Source of the DNA: Diphasiastrum complanatum
Lineage: Eukaryota > Streptophyta > Lycopodiopsida > Lycopodiales > Lycopodiaceae
DNA: 64,000 nt
NCBI GenBank assembly: GCA_029204225.1
Contig: CM055105.1
Span: 11,996,404-12,060,403 of the forward strand
Direction of reading: 5' to 3'
Shown here: positions 21,936-34,399 of the stretch, in pieces
Layout: each line of letters opens with the position of its first letter
Numbering within the stretch: position 1 is the first letter of the stretch
Program-made: the position numbers and the translations under genes
The notes under the pieces: generated by a model
Databases searched by the model: none
Told to the model about the DNA's origin: nothing
Seen by the model: only the letters and a program-made list of their open reading frames with translations

Positions 21936-22900
21936 GTTGAAATTAAGCCCACAGTTGTCTCCTTGGTGAATGACTAATTTCTATTTCATGATTCTTCTTG
22001 CACGTTTGTTGATCATTGATCTAGGGTCAGGTGAAACCAACTTTGGTTTTAGGTCTGCTCATCTGATACTTGCAGGAATCACAAACTTAGATAGCCAATT
22101 TATTTGGAAAACGTCTACAACGGGCTTCCAGCTGATCTCCAGCAAAGGATAACCAATCATGTCTTACTTGAAGTCATTGAAGACTTGGCCATCTTCAAGG
22201 ACTTCCACAAAATTAGCATTTAGAACAAGTCTGCAGAAATACATTACTTTCGCAACAGTCTACAAAAATACTCTAAGTGTCGCGACAGTCTGCATAAATG
22301 AACTATGTTTTCCAAAGTGTCGACTTTTTCGCATTTCTCCGAAATGCGACACTTAGGCACAGTTCAAAGTTCAACTATTTTTAAAACCTTCAGCTTTTTC
22401 GCAAAAAGGCGAAGAGAGATAAATTCCCGAAGGTCATCTACTTTTAAGAGTTGAACTGTTCTAGGGCACCTTCAGTTTTTTCGCAAAATCCCGCAGAGAG
22501 AGAAAATGCCGAAGGTCGTCTATTTTGAATGAGGAACGTTCCCAGCCACTTCCCGAAATTTGCGAAGTGAGAGAAAACCACTTCACATAAAATGAGAAGT
22601 GAGAGAATTTGCGACATCCACGTCCATGTCAACATACCCTACGAGTTGACAATATACACTATGTACAGTTGTCACAAAAGCCATATACTCCAAGTATAAC
22701 AGCTTACCTAATTAGGTGACAAACATTTAATGTAGTTAATACATGGATGCAATCTATAAATAGATCATCTCAGCACAGATTACTTGAGAAGCTCTGTCCA
22801 TGAGACGTATTATTTGAGCCTCCCAGTTACACCGTCATTTTTTGTTGTAATTGTTATTTTATTGTGCTTCAGTGTAATATAGTACCTGCATGCTTTTCTA
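21936..22900 (+). repeat. 3' LTR of copia element A
   Basis: It begins TGTTGAAATTAAGCC right after the polypurine tract. It is roughly 90 percent identical by eye to the inverted copy at 36600-37470. A TATA box (TCTATAAATAG) lies at about 22755. Similarity to the other copy stops near 22826, and the true right end was not determined. Confidence 0.75.
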
Positions 22901-23263
22901 TCTGTATATAACGTAGATGAATGCTTGTTGTGATTGAATGTACTTTATTGCTATTTGATCGCGCTTGTTTACTCACTCTGATCAGAACACGGACGTCTAT
23001 GACTCCTTCGTTGCTGATCAGACAATGGTTGTCTTTGACGCCTGAGGAACTCGCAATATCATACTACTCTTTCCATCTATTTCAAAACCAAACTTCACAT
23101 TGAATCCATTTTTCAGTAATACCACACACAAACCATTTCTAGTCTCTTCAGTGGACTGTACTCTTTCTTTTGTGAGTATGAATTAATTTTCAAGTTCTTA
23201 TTGGGCAATTAGAACACTTAAAGCTGTGATTATATTTAGCATAAGCTTTCTATTAGACTGTTT

Positions 23264-24200
23264 TTGCATCTAGTAGTTTATTGTAACGGGAGAGCTGTTC
23301 CGCAATATTCTTGCTCTCTTCTACGTTCGCGTTCTTCTATCTCCCTTGCCCCATCACAACTTACAAACCAACGTCATAGAAAACTGATGAGGTTCGTACT
23401 GAAGGAAGGACAGAGGACCGACATAGAAATCCAACGTCTGAAAGAAGAATTGAAGAAACAAAAGAATCTATGAATCAGAGCCACTAACAAGCTGGTTAGC
23501 GCCAATAAGGAGCGAGATACCTGGAAGCAGAGGTACAATGACCTCAAGGAGGCTAGTGACAGACGACAGATAAGCCATAGGGAGGGGTAAAAAGGGCAGG
23601 AAAAGATCCTAGCCAACACCAAGGTGGAACTAGCTGCAACCGAAACTACCGTAGCCATGCTAGCTAGACAGTTACATGAGAGACAAGAAGCTGCACGAGA
23701 ATCAATCAGGCCTCAAAGTTCCCGCAACCGCCCATGTAGTTTCCGCTAAATGTCTAGGTTTTTGAGCTACGACCATCCACGAGTTCCGCCCTCAGATTCA
23801 CATGGCCACTCATCCCAGGTAGTTTTGAAAACTACAAAGATTCTTGCGAGAGCTTATGTAGGTTCTCAGTTGTTGCCGCGCACCAGAAAGATGATATCAT
23901 TAGATTGGCCGGCCACTATGCCTACTGCCTACAGAATTGGTTACTACAACCTTGGGGCGCTAAGACTAAACCCACCAGGATTCACTTTACCAAATGGTGA
24001 TACAACCCCAATGAGTCCATGGAGTCACGAACGGACCTAGCATTGTACCTGCGGATGCGTGACAGAACTTCCAGGGAACGCAAAACCCTAAATGAGATGT
24101 TTTTTTTAAGTTCTTGGAAGGTGCCAATCCAACCCTTGTGGATATGGCAAAAGTGGACCCCAATTACACCGGGGAGTTGAAAAACCAACAAACAGAAATG
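23264..24200 (+). pseudogene. Gag-like coiled-coil remnant
   Basis: One frame runs from 23264 to 24040 with stops at 23471 (TGA), near 23589 (TAA) and near 23748 (TAA). Residues from 23390 to 23700 are a coiled coil (IEIQRLKEELKKQ, KERDTWKQRYNDLKEASDRR, MLARQLHERQEA). A less ordered region with DWPATMPTAYRIGYYNLG follows. After a frameshift at a T-run near 24101 the frame FLEGANPTLVDMAKVDPNY ends at about 24217. The layout is like the coiled-coil gag-like frames elsewhere in the window. Function is inferred from context only. Confidence 0.4.
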
Positions 24201-24477
24201 TGCAAAAATGCACTGTAACCACCCACCTCACTATTATGCATCATACACTAGACACGGTATGGTGAGTATTTGTTGCAAGTCTTAGTTTTCTATGCATACA
24301 TATTTATTGCATCTCTATAAAAACTCTGAGCTGCATTTGGGCATTTGCTAACTTCTATGGGCATAAATGACTGTATAAACGCATAGTTGAAGGGGGGTTG
24401 AGAGAGGCAAAAGTGGGAACGAAAACAGTGCAGTGGGGTGAGGAGTGACTCCATCGCCCAATAGGTAAGGCACAGAA

Positions 24478-24479
<2 letters not shown>

Positions 24480-24575
<96 letters not shown>
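24480..24575. repeat. (TA)n microsatellite
   Basis: About 47 uninterrupted TA dinucleotides. It may extrude cruciforms and is prone to length change or assembly error. Confidence 0.97.
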
Positions 24576-24599
24576 CAAAAAAAGAGAGAGAAAGAAAGA

Positions 24600-27500
24600 C
24601 TGAGAGAAAACAAAGAGAAAAAAAAAAACTTCAACCGTCTCTATCAGATCTCGAACCAATTTGTGAGGAGGAGTGATGCCTAGCACATCCATAAGAGGTG
24701 AGGACAATTTTCCTAATTGATTCCATAGACTAGCGGAAAACCATTACTTCCTACCGTCTTGTGTATTGGATCTTAGGACAGTAAGTTGTCCTACATGGAC
24801 TACTGTCAGAATATAGGGCTTGAGAGAAGCGTCAGTACAGAGAGGAGACTAGATGGTTATTCCATGTTGAATCAATTCTTAGAGAGTATAAGTTGAATGT
24901 CTAAACAAAAAAAGAATTGGTAATCACCAATCTGGACCGGTTTCAGAGTTGGGGCACTAAAGCCTCATTACGTATACATTCACACACACATCAATGACAC
25001 GGTGTTAGACACAATACTGATGACTTGCATCCATATCATCTCATCTCCAATCCTGAGATTTGCATTTGCATATCCCTCCATGCATGGGTCCGAAAGTGGG
25101 CATTGCCTTACATCTAATGGAATTGGGAGCATTTGCCATTTAGGTCATAGGTGGGTTTTTGCAGGTATGAAGACACCGAATTGTTCAAAGTTGTTGTGGT
25201 TAAATTCAATCCAGTTGCAGATGGATCCTAAGAACTCAAACGATGGCCTTTGGGTAGGAAGCTATTGAAGCCATCCCACCAACTCACTGTGGTTAGCATC
25301 ACCTAGCAAGGGTGCTGAGCCCACTAAACTTGATCCACCACCATGAGCTGGTCTACGAAACCAGAGACTATGGGTCCGTCGTGGGGACCATACTACCAAG
25401 TGGTAGTCGCCAATGTTAGCCGATACTTCCGCATGGAAAATCGGGCTAATATTGAAGTTTAAGTTCGCAATAATTGAAAAAACTGGCATGTAAAGCCCGG
25501 TTATTAGAGAAAAATCGGCACAAATTTGCCTTAGGTCTGAGTCCCAGCCCGCCCCTAAAGTGGCTAGACACAGTTTAAAAATAAGAAATTGACTTTTCAA
25601 AAAAACCGTCAAAAATATTTTGTGGTCAAGTTTTGTAAGACCGAGCCAAGAGTGTCGGTCCACCTAGAATTGGGTCCCATCCCGTCCTAAATGAGGCTAG
25701 AGCAAATTTTGCGGCCTTGAAATGGCCGGTAAATATTTTACGGCTTTTTAAAAAAATGGCCAGTTATAAAAAAATAGCCAGTATGACCGTGCTAAAATCT
25801 CACCATGTTTAGAGTCCATTTTTACTAATATATGATCACTCAGTGTATTTTTCAGAGAAACCGTGTTGTTGTGGGAGCCCTAGTCATGAATGCCGAAAAA
25901 GTCAACCACAAAAGAAAAGACCGAGAAAGAAAAGTTTCGGGTAAAAACGGGACCGGGAAATATGGATTCAGTGTCAAGGAATCACAGAAACCCTAACGGC
26001 AAAGTTTGGGCAATTTGCGGGCAATTAACGAAATGTGCGGGCCAAGTGGTTAGCCAACAGGCCCAAAATCCAGACAAATGAGCAGTAGGCGCACGGCCCT
26101 TGAAAAACCAAAGAAAGGCCGAAAACACAGGTACCCAAAGAAAAACGAAGGCCGCCTATTAAAAATAGGGGTTGAAAAAGGGCCTCACCCAAAATTTGGA
26201 TAATAAATGCCAAACCACCTTGGAGCTATAAAAAATTGGGAGGTACACCCACTAGCCATTGACATTTTGGGCTTCTAGGGTGTACAAAAGGGGAAACTTG
26301 AATGGCCTCCCTAGCCTCTGACAAAAATGGCATCTTGGCTAGTTTTGGAAGAGAGCCTTGAATGCACCACTCCCCCACTCTCTTATGGAGGCCACTAGGT
26401 GTACTATCAAATGGGTTGAAAACAAATGGCAAAGAGGGCTTGAAGGAAATGAAGAATGGCAAGATGACATTGTGAAGGGGATGCATTGGATTTTTCTATA
26501 AGAAGGAGCCAACTCCTTGTATTTCAAATGTTAGTGCTTTTGTGAGTTAGTAATTTTGAATGTTAGTACTTTTGTGTGTTAGTATTTTTAATAGTTGGCA
26601 CTTTTGGGAGTTGATAACTTTGGGAGTTGCCTTGAGTGTGCTTTGAACTAATTCCATTTTGTTGCTAATTGTTGTGAATGTTAGATGCTCAATGCTAGTT
26701 GTTTGAATGGGGATGTTAGGGTTTGTACCAAGTTCAAGATTGTGGGTTGGTTGAGCATAGTGTGTTGATTGATGTTGTGGGAAGAGGTGAGTTGCTTGGA
26801 GGTTGGTTGCTTTGTGGTTACTTGGCTTGAGAGTGATGTCAATTCTACTTTGAGGTGACTTACTTACATGCTTGGTTGTTTGAGTGAGTTACATTGTTGC
26901 ATGTTAGATGTTGTGAGTTGATTGTGGGATGTTATTTGCTATGTTGATTAGAGAGTTTGGATGTTAGTTACTATCTTGAGAATTGTTGGAGTGGGTTATG
27001 GATTGATGTTGGCTTGTTACTTGGTTGGGTTTGGTTTTTGGCTTATGTGTTGCTAACTCCATAATTAGTAATGAGTACTCTTACCTTTGGAATGTTGAGT
27101 AGTTGCTTGAAGGTTACTCGTTTGGTAAAAGAGTAATGCCATTTCCTTGTGGAATGAATGCATAGAGTATGCTTGTTGATTGTGGGATGCTGGTTGATTG
27201 TGGGATGTTTTGTTCATAGTATCGTAATTGGTAATTAGTAACCACCACAATCAATTGTCTGTCGATGCATGTGAAAGGGCCACTGGCTTAGGACTTGTAT
27301 GGACTGTGTAGAATGAATGGGTGGATTAGTATGCATATGCATAATGATAAACAAGCTTGGGAAAGAGGTAATACACATTGTTCTCTTGAGATTTTGATGG
27401 AGTGAGAGACTACTATGTTGTGTGATTGGTAGAAGACATTGCAAGCTATCAAAGAATAGAGTTGGTTGTCATTTGAGCAGCGACCTATTGTGTGCCATAT

Positions 27501-28930
27501 CTGCACTATCATCTGTTGTGTCTGCCACAAACTGTTGCAGCCTCTGGTCACTGTCCACATCAAAATATCAGGCCCATTGCCCTGCCTACGGCTTGCAGGG
27601 TCCATTCGAGGCCTGTGTTTGAGGCCCTGCAGTCAAGAATCATACTGTCTGCGACCTCTCTAGACAAATCAGGGCCCATAGCCTGTCTGCGGCCAACAAC
27701 AGATTGTTTTGGGGCTTCCCATCGCTTTCTACAGTCTCAGTTCTCTGTCTGTGACCTGCAAACCTCTGTTTGCGGCCCTCTGTCAGGTTTGCTTGCATTT
27801 TTCAGACCTGGGTGTAGCCTCCTAGTATGCCTATGACCTGTCTGCAACCTGTGTGACCTGTTTGTGCACTACCTGCTGCATGGAATCAACTACAAATGTT
27901 GTTTGGCGATCCGCCTAACTGTCAAAACTGTGTATATCCTGTTGTAGCTGCGTCATCTATCAGCCCTCGCTGACCTTCTCATGTTCCTCATTGATCTCTC
28001 TACACTGGCTACTCTCTGCCTGAAATTGTTCCAGACATACCTCTATGGCTTTTATCCCCCGATCTCTACTACACCTACAGATTCATGTCTCATTGCACTT
28101 ATGTGACAAAGTGTGAATGCAAGTGGCAAAGGGAAAGCGATTGATACTTTGAGGCATTCATGATTAGTATCTCCCCGATTTCCAATCCTACACTGACACT
28201 GAGGTATGGTTTTGCTTCATCTCGGTCGGTTTTTATAGACTTTATTTCGTGTTTACTTGCTTTTAGTTGGAATGTGGGTGCTTGACGTCCGTACTTGCTT
28301 TCGTTCATTGAATGAATGGTAGGATACTAAGAATTCATTGCGTAATTGTACTTGCTTTCGTTCATTGAATGAATGGTAGGATACTGAGAATTCATTGTGT
28401 AACTATGTGAGGACCTAATCATTTCAATAATTCCACATTTGCCATGTCCCTATCAGGACCTAAACGATTGTTATCAAGTTTCTTGAACAAGTAGACATTC
28501 AAGTATCAGGTCTGTGCGTATTTGTGGGTTACTGGTAGTATGGACTCAGAATCACTTGCTTGCAATGGGAATGTTGTTTGCTTGAGCTCAGTAATTGCAA
28601 TTACTTAATTGGTGAATGAATTGTCGTAGAGTATGGGTCAATTGTGCATTATAGTGAATCGTTTTTTAGCACAAATTCGAATTCAGTCCGGAATCATAAT
28701 ATTTTATAAACAAATGCGGCATATGTAATTAGAACAATGAGTGCTTATTTACGACTTGTTTAGTAAAAGTTGTTTAGTAAACGACTTGTTTCGTACTGAT
28801 TTAAAATACGTTTTACGAAAAGAACCGTAGGTTGGGTACTTTACATCTTGCTGAGTTAGATTTATTAAACAGCTATATGGAATGGTCAAGTTTTTGAAGT
28901 GTTTCTTACGTTTTTTTCATTATGAGGCGT
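24600..28930. other. Non-coding region, possible LTRs
   Basis: No convincing coding frame was found in 4.3 kb. From 26520 to 27480 the DNA is rich in GTTAG/TTGTGGGATG words and T/G on the plus strand. From 27500 to 27870 variants of CTGTCTGCGACC recur. These features suggest decayed LTR or leader sequence of the Ty3 fragment downstream, but no LTR pair was matched. Confidence 0.35.
28291..28404. repeat. 57-bp tandem duplication
   Basis: A unit starting GTACTTGCTTTCGTTCATTG occurs at 28291 and again at 28348 with about three mismatches. Confidence 0.85.
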
Positions 28931-28937
28931 ATTAATT

Positions 28938-28974
28938 GGACCCGCCCTCTGTGAAACACCAGAGCGGGCCGTCC
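28938..28974. other. GC-rich imperfect hairpin
   Basis: GGACCCGCCCTCTG and CAGAGCGGGCCGTCC face each other across an eight-base loop. A second small inverted repeat (CCGCTT and AAGCGG) lies at about 29081-29101. No gene is nearby, and there is no terminator role to assign in a plant nucleus. Confidence 0.5.
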
Positions 28975-29499
28975 ACCATTCGCGGTTGAAATACACCGCC
29001 TTGGTTAAGCATCACACTAGTCACACCACCATCGGTACTGTCTAGCGAAATACCTAGACCTAACAGTCGACGAAAATACCGCCGCTTAGCAAACAAAGCG
29101 GTACGTATAACTTGCACCCCACGAGCACATCATAGACAGTAAATCGGTTTCTAGCCCATGTAAGATTTTTACTAATTGTAAGCCAAATCCAATGGGGAAA
29201 GAGATATTAGCAAGATCCTAACGCGAATTAGTGATCAGAAGTTTTATGGAACCGTGACCCTAGAAAGCTAGTGAATCATTGCAGCCAAAAGTACTAGCAC
29301 CCCCTCCTTGCAACCGTATCTCTGAGAGCCTGGAAAACTCTCATCGGTTGGGGAGCACAGGGCAATAGAGAAGGCCATCAGGGTTGGAAGTGGCAAATCC
29401 TTTGTTGCTCACGTAGGGCCGAACCGTCATTAGAGGTGGGGCCCCTTGACCCTTTTAGGACGTTTTGGCTGGACCAACCCCCCGTCAAAATAGGCCCTA

Positions 29500-30276
29500 A
29501 CAGCGTCCTTATCGAATGAGTGCATTGGAAGAGGTTGAGGTAAGTAGGCATTTACATGATTACCTGAAGAAGGGGTGGGTACAACCTAGTAAGTCTCCAT
29601 GGGCATCACCAGTGGTTCCGGTTGCCAAGAAGGATGGACTATAAGGTTTTGCATCGATTAAGAAATTGAACAAGGTAACTATTAAGAATAGATATCCACT
29701 GCCGCGAATGGATGACCTAATAGATTATCTTGGTGGTGCTAATTACTTTACCAAGATAGATCTAAAATTGGGATACCATCAAATATGCATTAGAGCATAA
29801 GATATACCAAAACCAGGTTTTCGAACTCACTTTGGACACTACAAATTTTTGATATTGCCTTTTGGTCTAACCAATGCATCGACAACTTTCTAATAGATGA
29901 TGAATGATTTGTTCAGGCCATATTTGGGAAGATTCATAGTGGTATTTTTAGATGATATTCTAGTGTTCAGTAAGACTTTAATGGAATGAAAGAGCATCTT
30001 AGGATTGTCCTGGACATCCTAAGAGAGAAAATTTCTTTGTCAATGTTACAGCTAGCTAAAGATAACATAAGAAGTGCCCAGGACAGGGAAAGACACTATG
30101 TTGATCTACCTCAGAAGCACAAGTTTTTCTTGGTCAATGACTGGGTGTTTTTAAGGGTTTCTAGTCACTCTAGGGGCTTGAAAACTATTAAGTGTGTAAA
30201 GTTGGCACCTAGGTATTGCGATCCTTTTAAGGTTATCCAAGTGAGAAACAAGCATTTGAATTCATCTTTCCCTTGA
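29500..30276 (+). pseudogene. Ty3 RT fragment joined to integrase C-terminus
   Basis: A frame with several stops reads [60 protein letters not shown] and [13 protein letters not shown]. The FLDD catalytic motif is therefore intact at about 29943-29957. After EHLRIVLDIL at 29990-30020 the frame jumps directly to LQLAKDNIRSAQDRERHY and VNDWVFLRV, which belong to the integrase C-terminal region. The rest of RT, RNase H and most of integrase are deleted. The same two flanking sequences are far apart in the copy at 41.3-42.5 kb. Confidence 0.8.
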
Positions 30277-30397
30277 TCAGCTTGGTTTTGTACATCAGTG
30301 CAAGATCTCCTGCTTTCATATCTTTTTTGTGCAATCGACGATCGTGCCATGCCTTTCGGCGGGGTTTCTCGGCTGCTAATGCATGAACTGCCATCAA

Positions 30398-31200
30398 TCA
30401 GGTTCTACATAATTTGTGCAACGCTTCATGACGTAGTTGTAAAGACTTATCATCATTTAACCGTTCTGTTGTCGCTATGTGTAAAGATGAAATTAAAAAT
30501 TCAATCGGCATGACAACATCTTGACCATAAACCAGTTGAAAGAGTGTTTGATTTGTACTATTTTTGTACGCGATTCTGAATGCCCATAAGTATACATACA
30601 GTTTATGTTCCGAATCAGACCGACTTGCTTCAATTGTCTTTGTCATAATGATGCAGAGAATCTTATTGGAAGATTCAGCTTGGCCATTCCCTCTGGGCTA
30701 GTAAGGAGTACTAAATCTATGTATAACAAAAAAATCTTCCAGTAAACACTTCATTGTTTGATTAACAAAATGTGTACCCCGGTCACTGACAATCTCGATC
30801 GGACATCCAAATCTGATTATAATATTTTCATAGAGAAACTTGGCCGTAGATTTCGCATCAGCAACTTTGACAGCTTTGGCTTCAACCCACTTGGTCATAT
30901 AATCAGTTGTTACGATAATGTATCGGGCCTGAGATCCTTGCACGGCAGGATGAATAGGACCAACATAATCCAATCCCCATTTTTCAAATGGTGCTTGCGA
31001 TAAAACCGGATGCAAGGGTTCATAGTTCTGTCTAGTAGGCCGTCGTGTGCGCTGGCAAACATCACATGTCTAAATATAATTTTCTGTGTTTTTATGAAGT
31101 GTAGGCCACCAACAACCTGATTGCAAAAGTTTGCGAACGGTAATATTTGTAGAGAAATGTCCTCCGCCCATGCCATCATGTGAAAACATGATTAAATCTG
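30398..31200 (-). pseudogene. Ty3 integrase remnant
   Basis: A zinc finger region reads HEGMGGGHF and TCDVCQRTRRPTR, with stops and frameshifts, at 31180-31040. The core has LDYVGPI (first Asp), VSDRGTHFVNQT (second Asp) and, after an in-frame TAG, PRGNGQAESSNK with the Glu near 30680. The C-terminal part at 30646-30398 reads TNQTLFQLVYGQDVVMPIEF. All three catalytic acids remain but the frame is broken. Confidence 0.82.
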
Positions 31201-31225
31201 GGACTTCATGCCGTAAAACACATCT

Positions 31226-31900
31226 TCATAGAATATTGTCTGATCCATGATGATACAATTGTCCTACAATCAATTGATAAGGTTGAGCCTTATGAATCAA
31301 TTGTCTCTTCTGTACTTTTGTCAAAGAGTCATTCGGTTGTCCTAGCATCAGGTACTCAACAATATCTGTTGCCCACTCAGGTACTGCTTCGACATAGAAC
31401 AATGCAGCATTTGGTACTTCATCATCCACTTCAGTATTAACTGGTGCGGATTCAATTCGCAAAACGTGATCGGCTAGATAATGTTGCTTGCCCTTTTGAA
31501 CCACAATTCAAAAGTCAAATTCAGTCAATAATAGTAACCATCTTGCAATACATCCAGTATTGCATGTCTTGTTTACCAAATAAAACAACGGCTGGTGATC
31601 CGTATAAAAGGCAAAGTGCGTGTCCATGAGATAGTGACGAAATTTCCGAACAAAAAAAATCATGGCTAACGCTTCACGTTCTGTTGTTGAATAATTCTTC
31701 TCCGGGTCTGTAAGCTGTCTGCTTGCAAATTGTATAGGATATCCTTCTTATAATCACCTGGTTGCGTCAAAACTGATCCATTGGCATATTTTGAGGCATC
31801 TGTGTGAACATGAAATTCAATCACCCAATCTGGAGAACGCAGTATTGGTGCTGAAGTTAATGCATTTTTCAATTTTTCAAAGGCTTCTAACGCCTCTACT
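31226..31900 (-). pseudogene. Ty3 RNase H and linker
   Basis: FHVHTDASKYANGSVLTQPG holds the first catalytic Asp near 31800. YTDHQPLFYLVNKTC follows at about 31600-31560. The linker LADHVLRIESAPVNTE to YQLIVGQLYHHG occupies 31504-31226. A frameshift near 31720 separates the parts. Confidence 0.78.
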
Positions 31901-32342
31901 GTGCAAATAGGAACAATAGTCAGTTTGTATATAGGTCTTGCCAAATCCGCAAAGAAGATAATAAAAATTCGATAGTAGTTCGCATGACCCATAAACACAT
32001 AAACTCCACGAATTGTTGTTGGCGGTAGCAATTCCACAATAATCTTGATTTTAGAATAATTTGTGGCAATACCATGTCTCGATATCACATGCCCAAGCAC
32101 AACTCCGTGGGAAAAATCCATATCTGGTATTTTTTTGGATTTAAAGAAATTTGATATTTGTGACATCTTTCAAATACTTTCTCCAATCTAGCCAGGTGGT
32201 CTGTATTTGTACAATGGATGTCAAGCAATCTCTGCAGTTCTTTCTTTATCAAATCCGCAACATTAGGATTACAACGATAGAACTTTGTAACCTTTGGAAC
32301 TGCATCAGGTACTAAAGGTATGGTATGTTCAGTAACTGACAT
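31666..32342 (-). pseudogene. Ty3 RT with the whole palm deleted
   Basis: The fingers region reads HTIPLVPDAVPKVTKFYRCN and ELQRLLD at 32340-32200. It then jumps to NTDHLARLEKVFERCHKYQI, which lies after the YLDD loop in intact elements. The entire palm, including the catalytic aspartates, is therefore missing. The thumb follows from 32166 (GHVISRHGIATNYSKI, GHANYYRIFI). The missing palm type is present as an isolated fragment at 40040-40410 on the same strand. Confidence 0.82.
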
Positions 32343-32699
32343 TGGAATACCCTTCAGATCTTGATAAGTCTATGAAAAACAATCTTGATACTTAATAAGT
32401 AACATGCGAAGTGCTTGATACTGTTCAAGATTAAGTTGTGATCCAACTTGTACAATCTTTGCTGGTTCTCCTAGTTCGACAAGATTCATTGGTTGTGTCC
32501 TAGTTGGGCCATCTTAAACATCTTTCGAGTCTGGCACGTGTTCTTCGGGTTCACGTAAGGCCCCATTTTGCACATAGCTTTGTAGAAATCAGATTAACTC
32601 CTGAACCACCATCTATCACAGAACACATCAAATTGCCAATGTGAAAGGTTTTAGTTTTTTTAAGAAACATGCGCCCTTCAAACTAGCATTGCACTTTCA

Positions 32700-34130
32700 C
32701 TTTTCAATTTGAAATTCTCATGAAAACCTGTGTTTGAAAAGCTACATAGCCATTGTCTATGTTGTATCGGCAAGGTGATATTCTTTTGTTCACTTTTCCA
32801 AGCGGCTCAGATATGGAGTACTTCATTAGATTCTTCAAATCCAGCACAAAAAAGTGACGGGCCTGATGGACTTCTAGTTTTGCTTGAGCTAATTTTTGCG
32901 CTAAGACTTCTTTTGCTTTTGGCACCAACTTCAAGAACTCTCCCAATGAAATATTAATCTTACTAGATAAAATATTCATGAGCAGTTCTGTTTGTGGCGC
33001 TTCCGATTCAGTCATCTTGAAGGGTTCTTTCATGATAATGCAACTGATCATTCATATCTGTACGTGAATTTCTTGGTAGCTGCAATGGTGAAGGACGAAC
33101 TTCGGTTGTTGCTTTAGCAGCTTCAAGCTCCTCTTCTTCTTGCAGATGTTTAATCCACTACCTCATATCCTGATATCTTCTTTTTTCTGCATGAAGATTG
33201 GGATAGACTCCAGATGTTGTTGGTATATCGGTTAACAGTATAGAATCAGCAAGTACTGGGTCCACTACTGGTTCTTTCTGCTTTTGTGCTCTAGTGACCA
33301 CCATCAAGGGTACACTTGATTTATTTTGAGCTTCTGGTCTTTGCTTGACTGTTATCAAATTTACAGGAGTTGTAGCTGGTGGCGGCTTCGGTCTTGCTGG
33401 ACAGTCTTTATAGCAATGCCCATAACCACAGTCACGACAGAATGGTACAAATTTTTCTTTATTTGGACATTCTGCAACTCTGGGATTTTCTCCAGATGCA
33501 AAGCATCCAAGTAATGCTCTGGTCCAGTTTCTAGATGCTTGTTGTTGCACAGCAGCATAAATAGCATATTGTTCTGAAGATCCATTGCTCATTACCATAG
33601 TTCCATTGCTCGGCACTTATGCATGGCTTTGGTTCCATCAAATTGGCAGGTGCAGCGGAGTGCTTTGGTGGGGCAGGTAAGGCTAAACGTTTCGGGTATC
33701 CAAGAGCATATTGTCGAGGTCTAGTTGCTGGATTTCCTCCATATTGTGGTTCTCGATATCCCATTTGACATACCGTTGCTGAATTATCCAAGGATTGAAG
33801 TTGCAAAAAGCGGTCTCATGATCAGGCAAATTACACAAATGGCATACACTGATTTCCAATCATTTTTTCAATTGAGGACACTCATTCACTGTGTGATTTC
33901 CTGTACAAATATAATGCCAGACATTTTCCCTGGTAGGAAAAGTCTTCACAAACTTCTCAGGTCCCTTGCTCATTTTTCTGTGGAAATCTTCCAATGCTTT
34001 GATCTTCTCATCAAATTGTGACTGCAACTTTTCCATCTGTTTCTGCTGGTTCTTCCCGAGTTTCTCGAAACATGGTCCTTCACAGACAAGTTCATAATGG
34101 TAAAAGTTCTTCATGCCTTGTTGTTGTAGG
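32700..34130 (-). pseudogene. Ty3 gag and gag-pol junction remnant
   Basis: A coiled segment (KLGKNQQKQMEKLQSQFDEK) and a zinc-knuckle-like WHYICTGNHTVNECPQLKK lie at 34114-33860. A second knuckle pair lies at 33530-33400 (CPNKEKFVPFCRDCGYGHCY followed by KDCPA). Pro/Thr-rich linker sequence follows to 33158. A further frame at 33051-32704 is an unrecognised linker containing KAKEVLAQKLAQAKLEVHQA. Cys/His knuckles bind RNA in the nucleocapsid. Frames are disrupted at least twice. Confidence 0.65.
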
Positions 34131-34399
34131 CCTTCATATCTGCATCAATCATGGGATAGGTTTGATCACTCGTAACCACCTCCCAAGGCTCTTTCTCCAT
34201 GAGCATATTTTGTAGTTAAAATTTTCACACACTTTAATTAGAAACACCCTCAAGTTTGCTACCATCTCCAAGTATGGCTTTGCCCATATTTGACATAGCT
34301 TCAAAATTTGGCCCTTAATAGCACTCAAACTCGTTACTTGCTCTGACATAAACATAATACCACACTGTAGACTACAATTCTTCGTAGCTATATGATACA

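Noticed and set aside
22444-22635. Matching 62-63 residue frames at 22444 (minus) and 36743 (plus)
   Set aside because: Their similarity reflects the two inverted LTR copies. They lie inside non-coding LTR sequence.
24630-24680. GGTTCGAGATC on the minus strand as a tRNA B box
   Set aside because: No matching A box or cloverleaf could be found at the right distance.
24290-24707. Minus-strand frames of alternating Tyr-Ile over the TA tract
   Set aside because: They are produced by the (TA)n microsatellite and are not genes.
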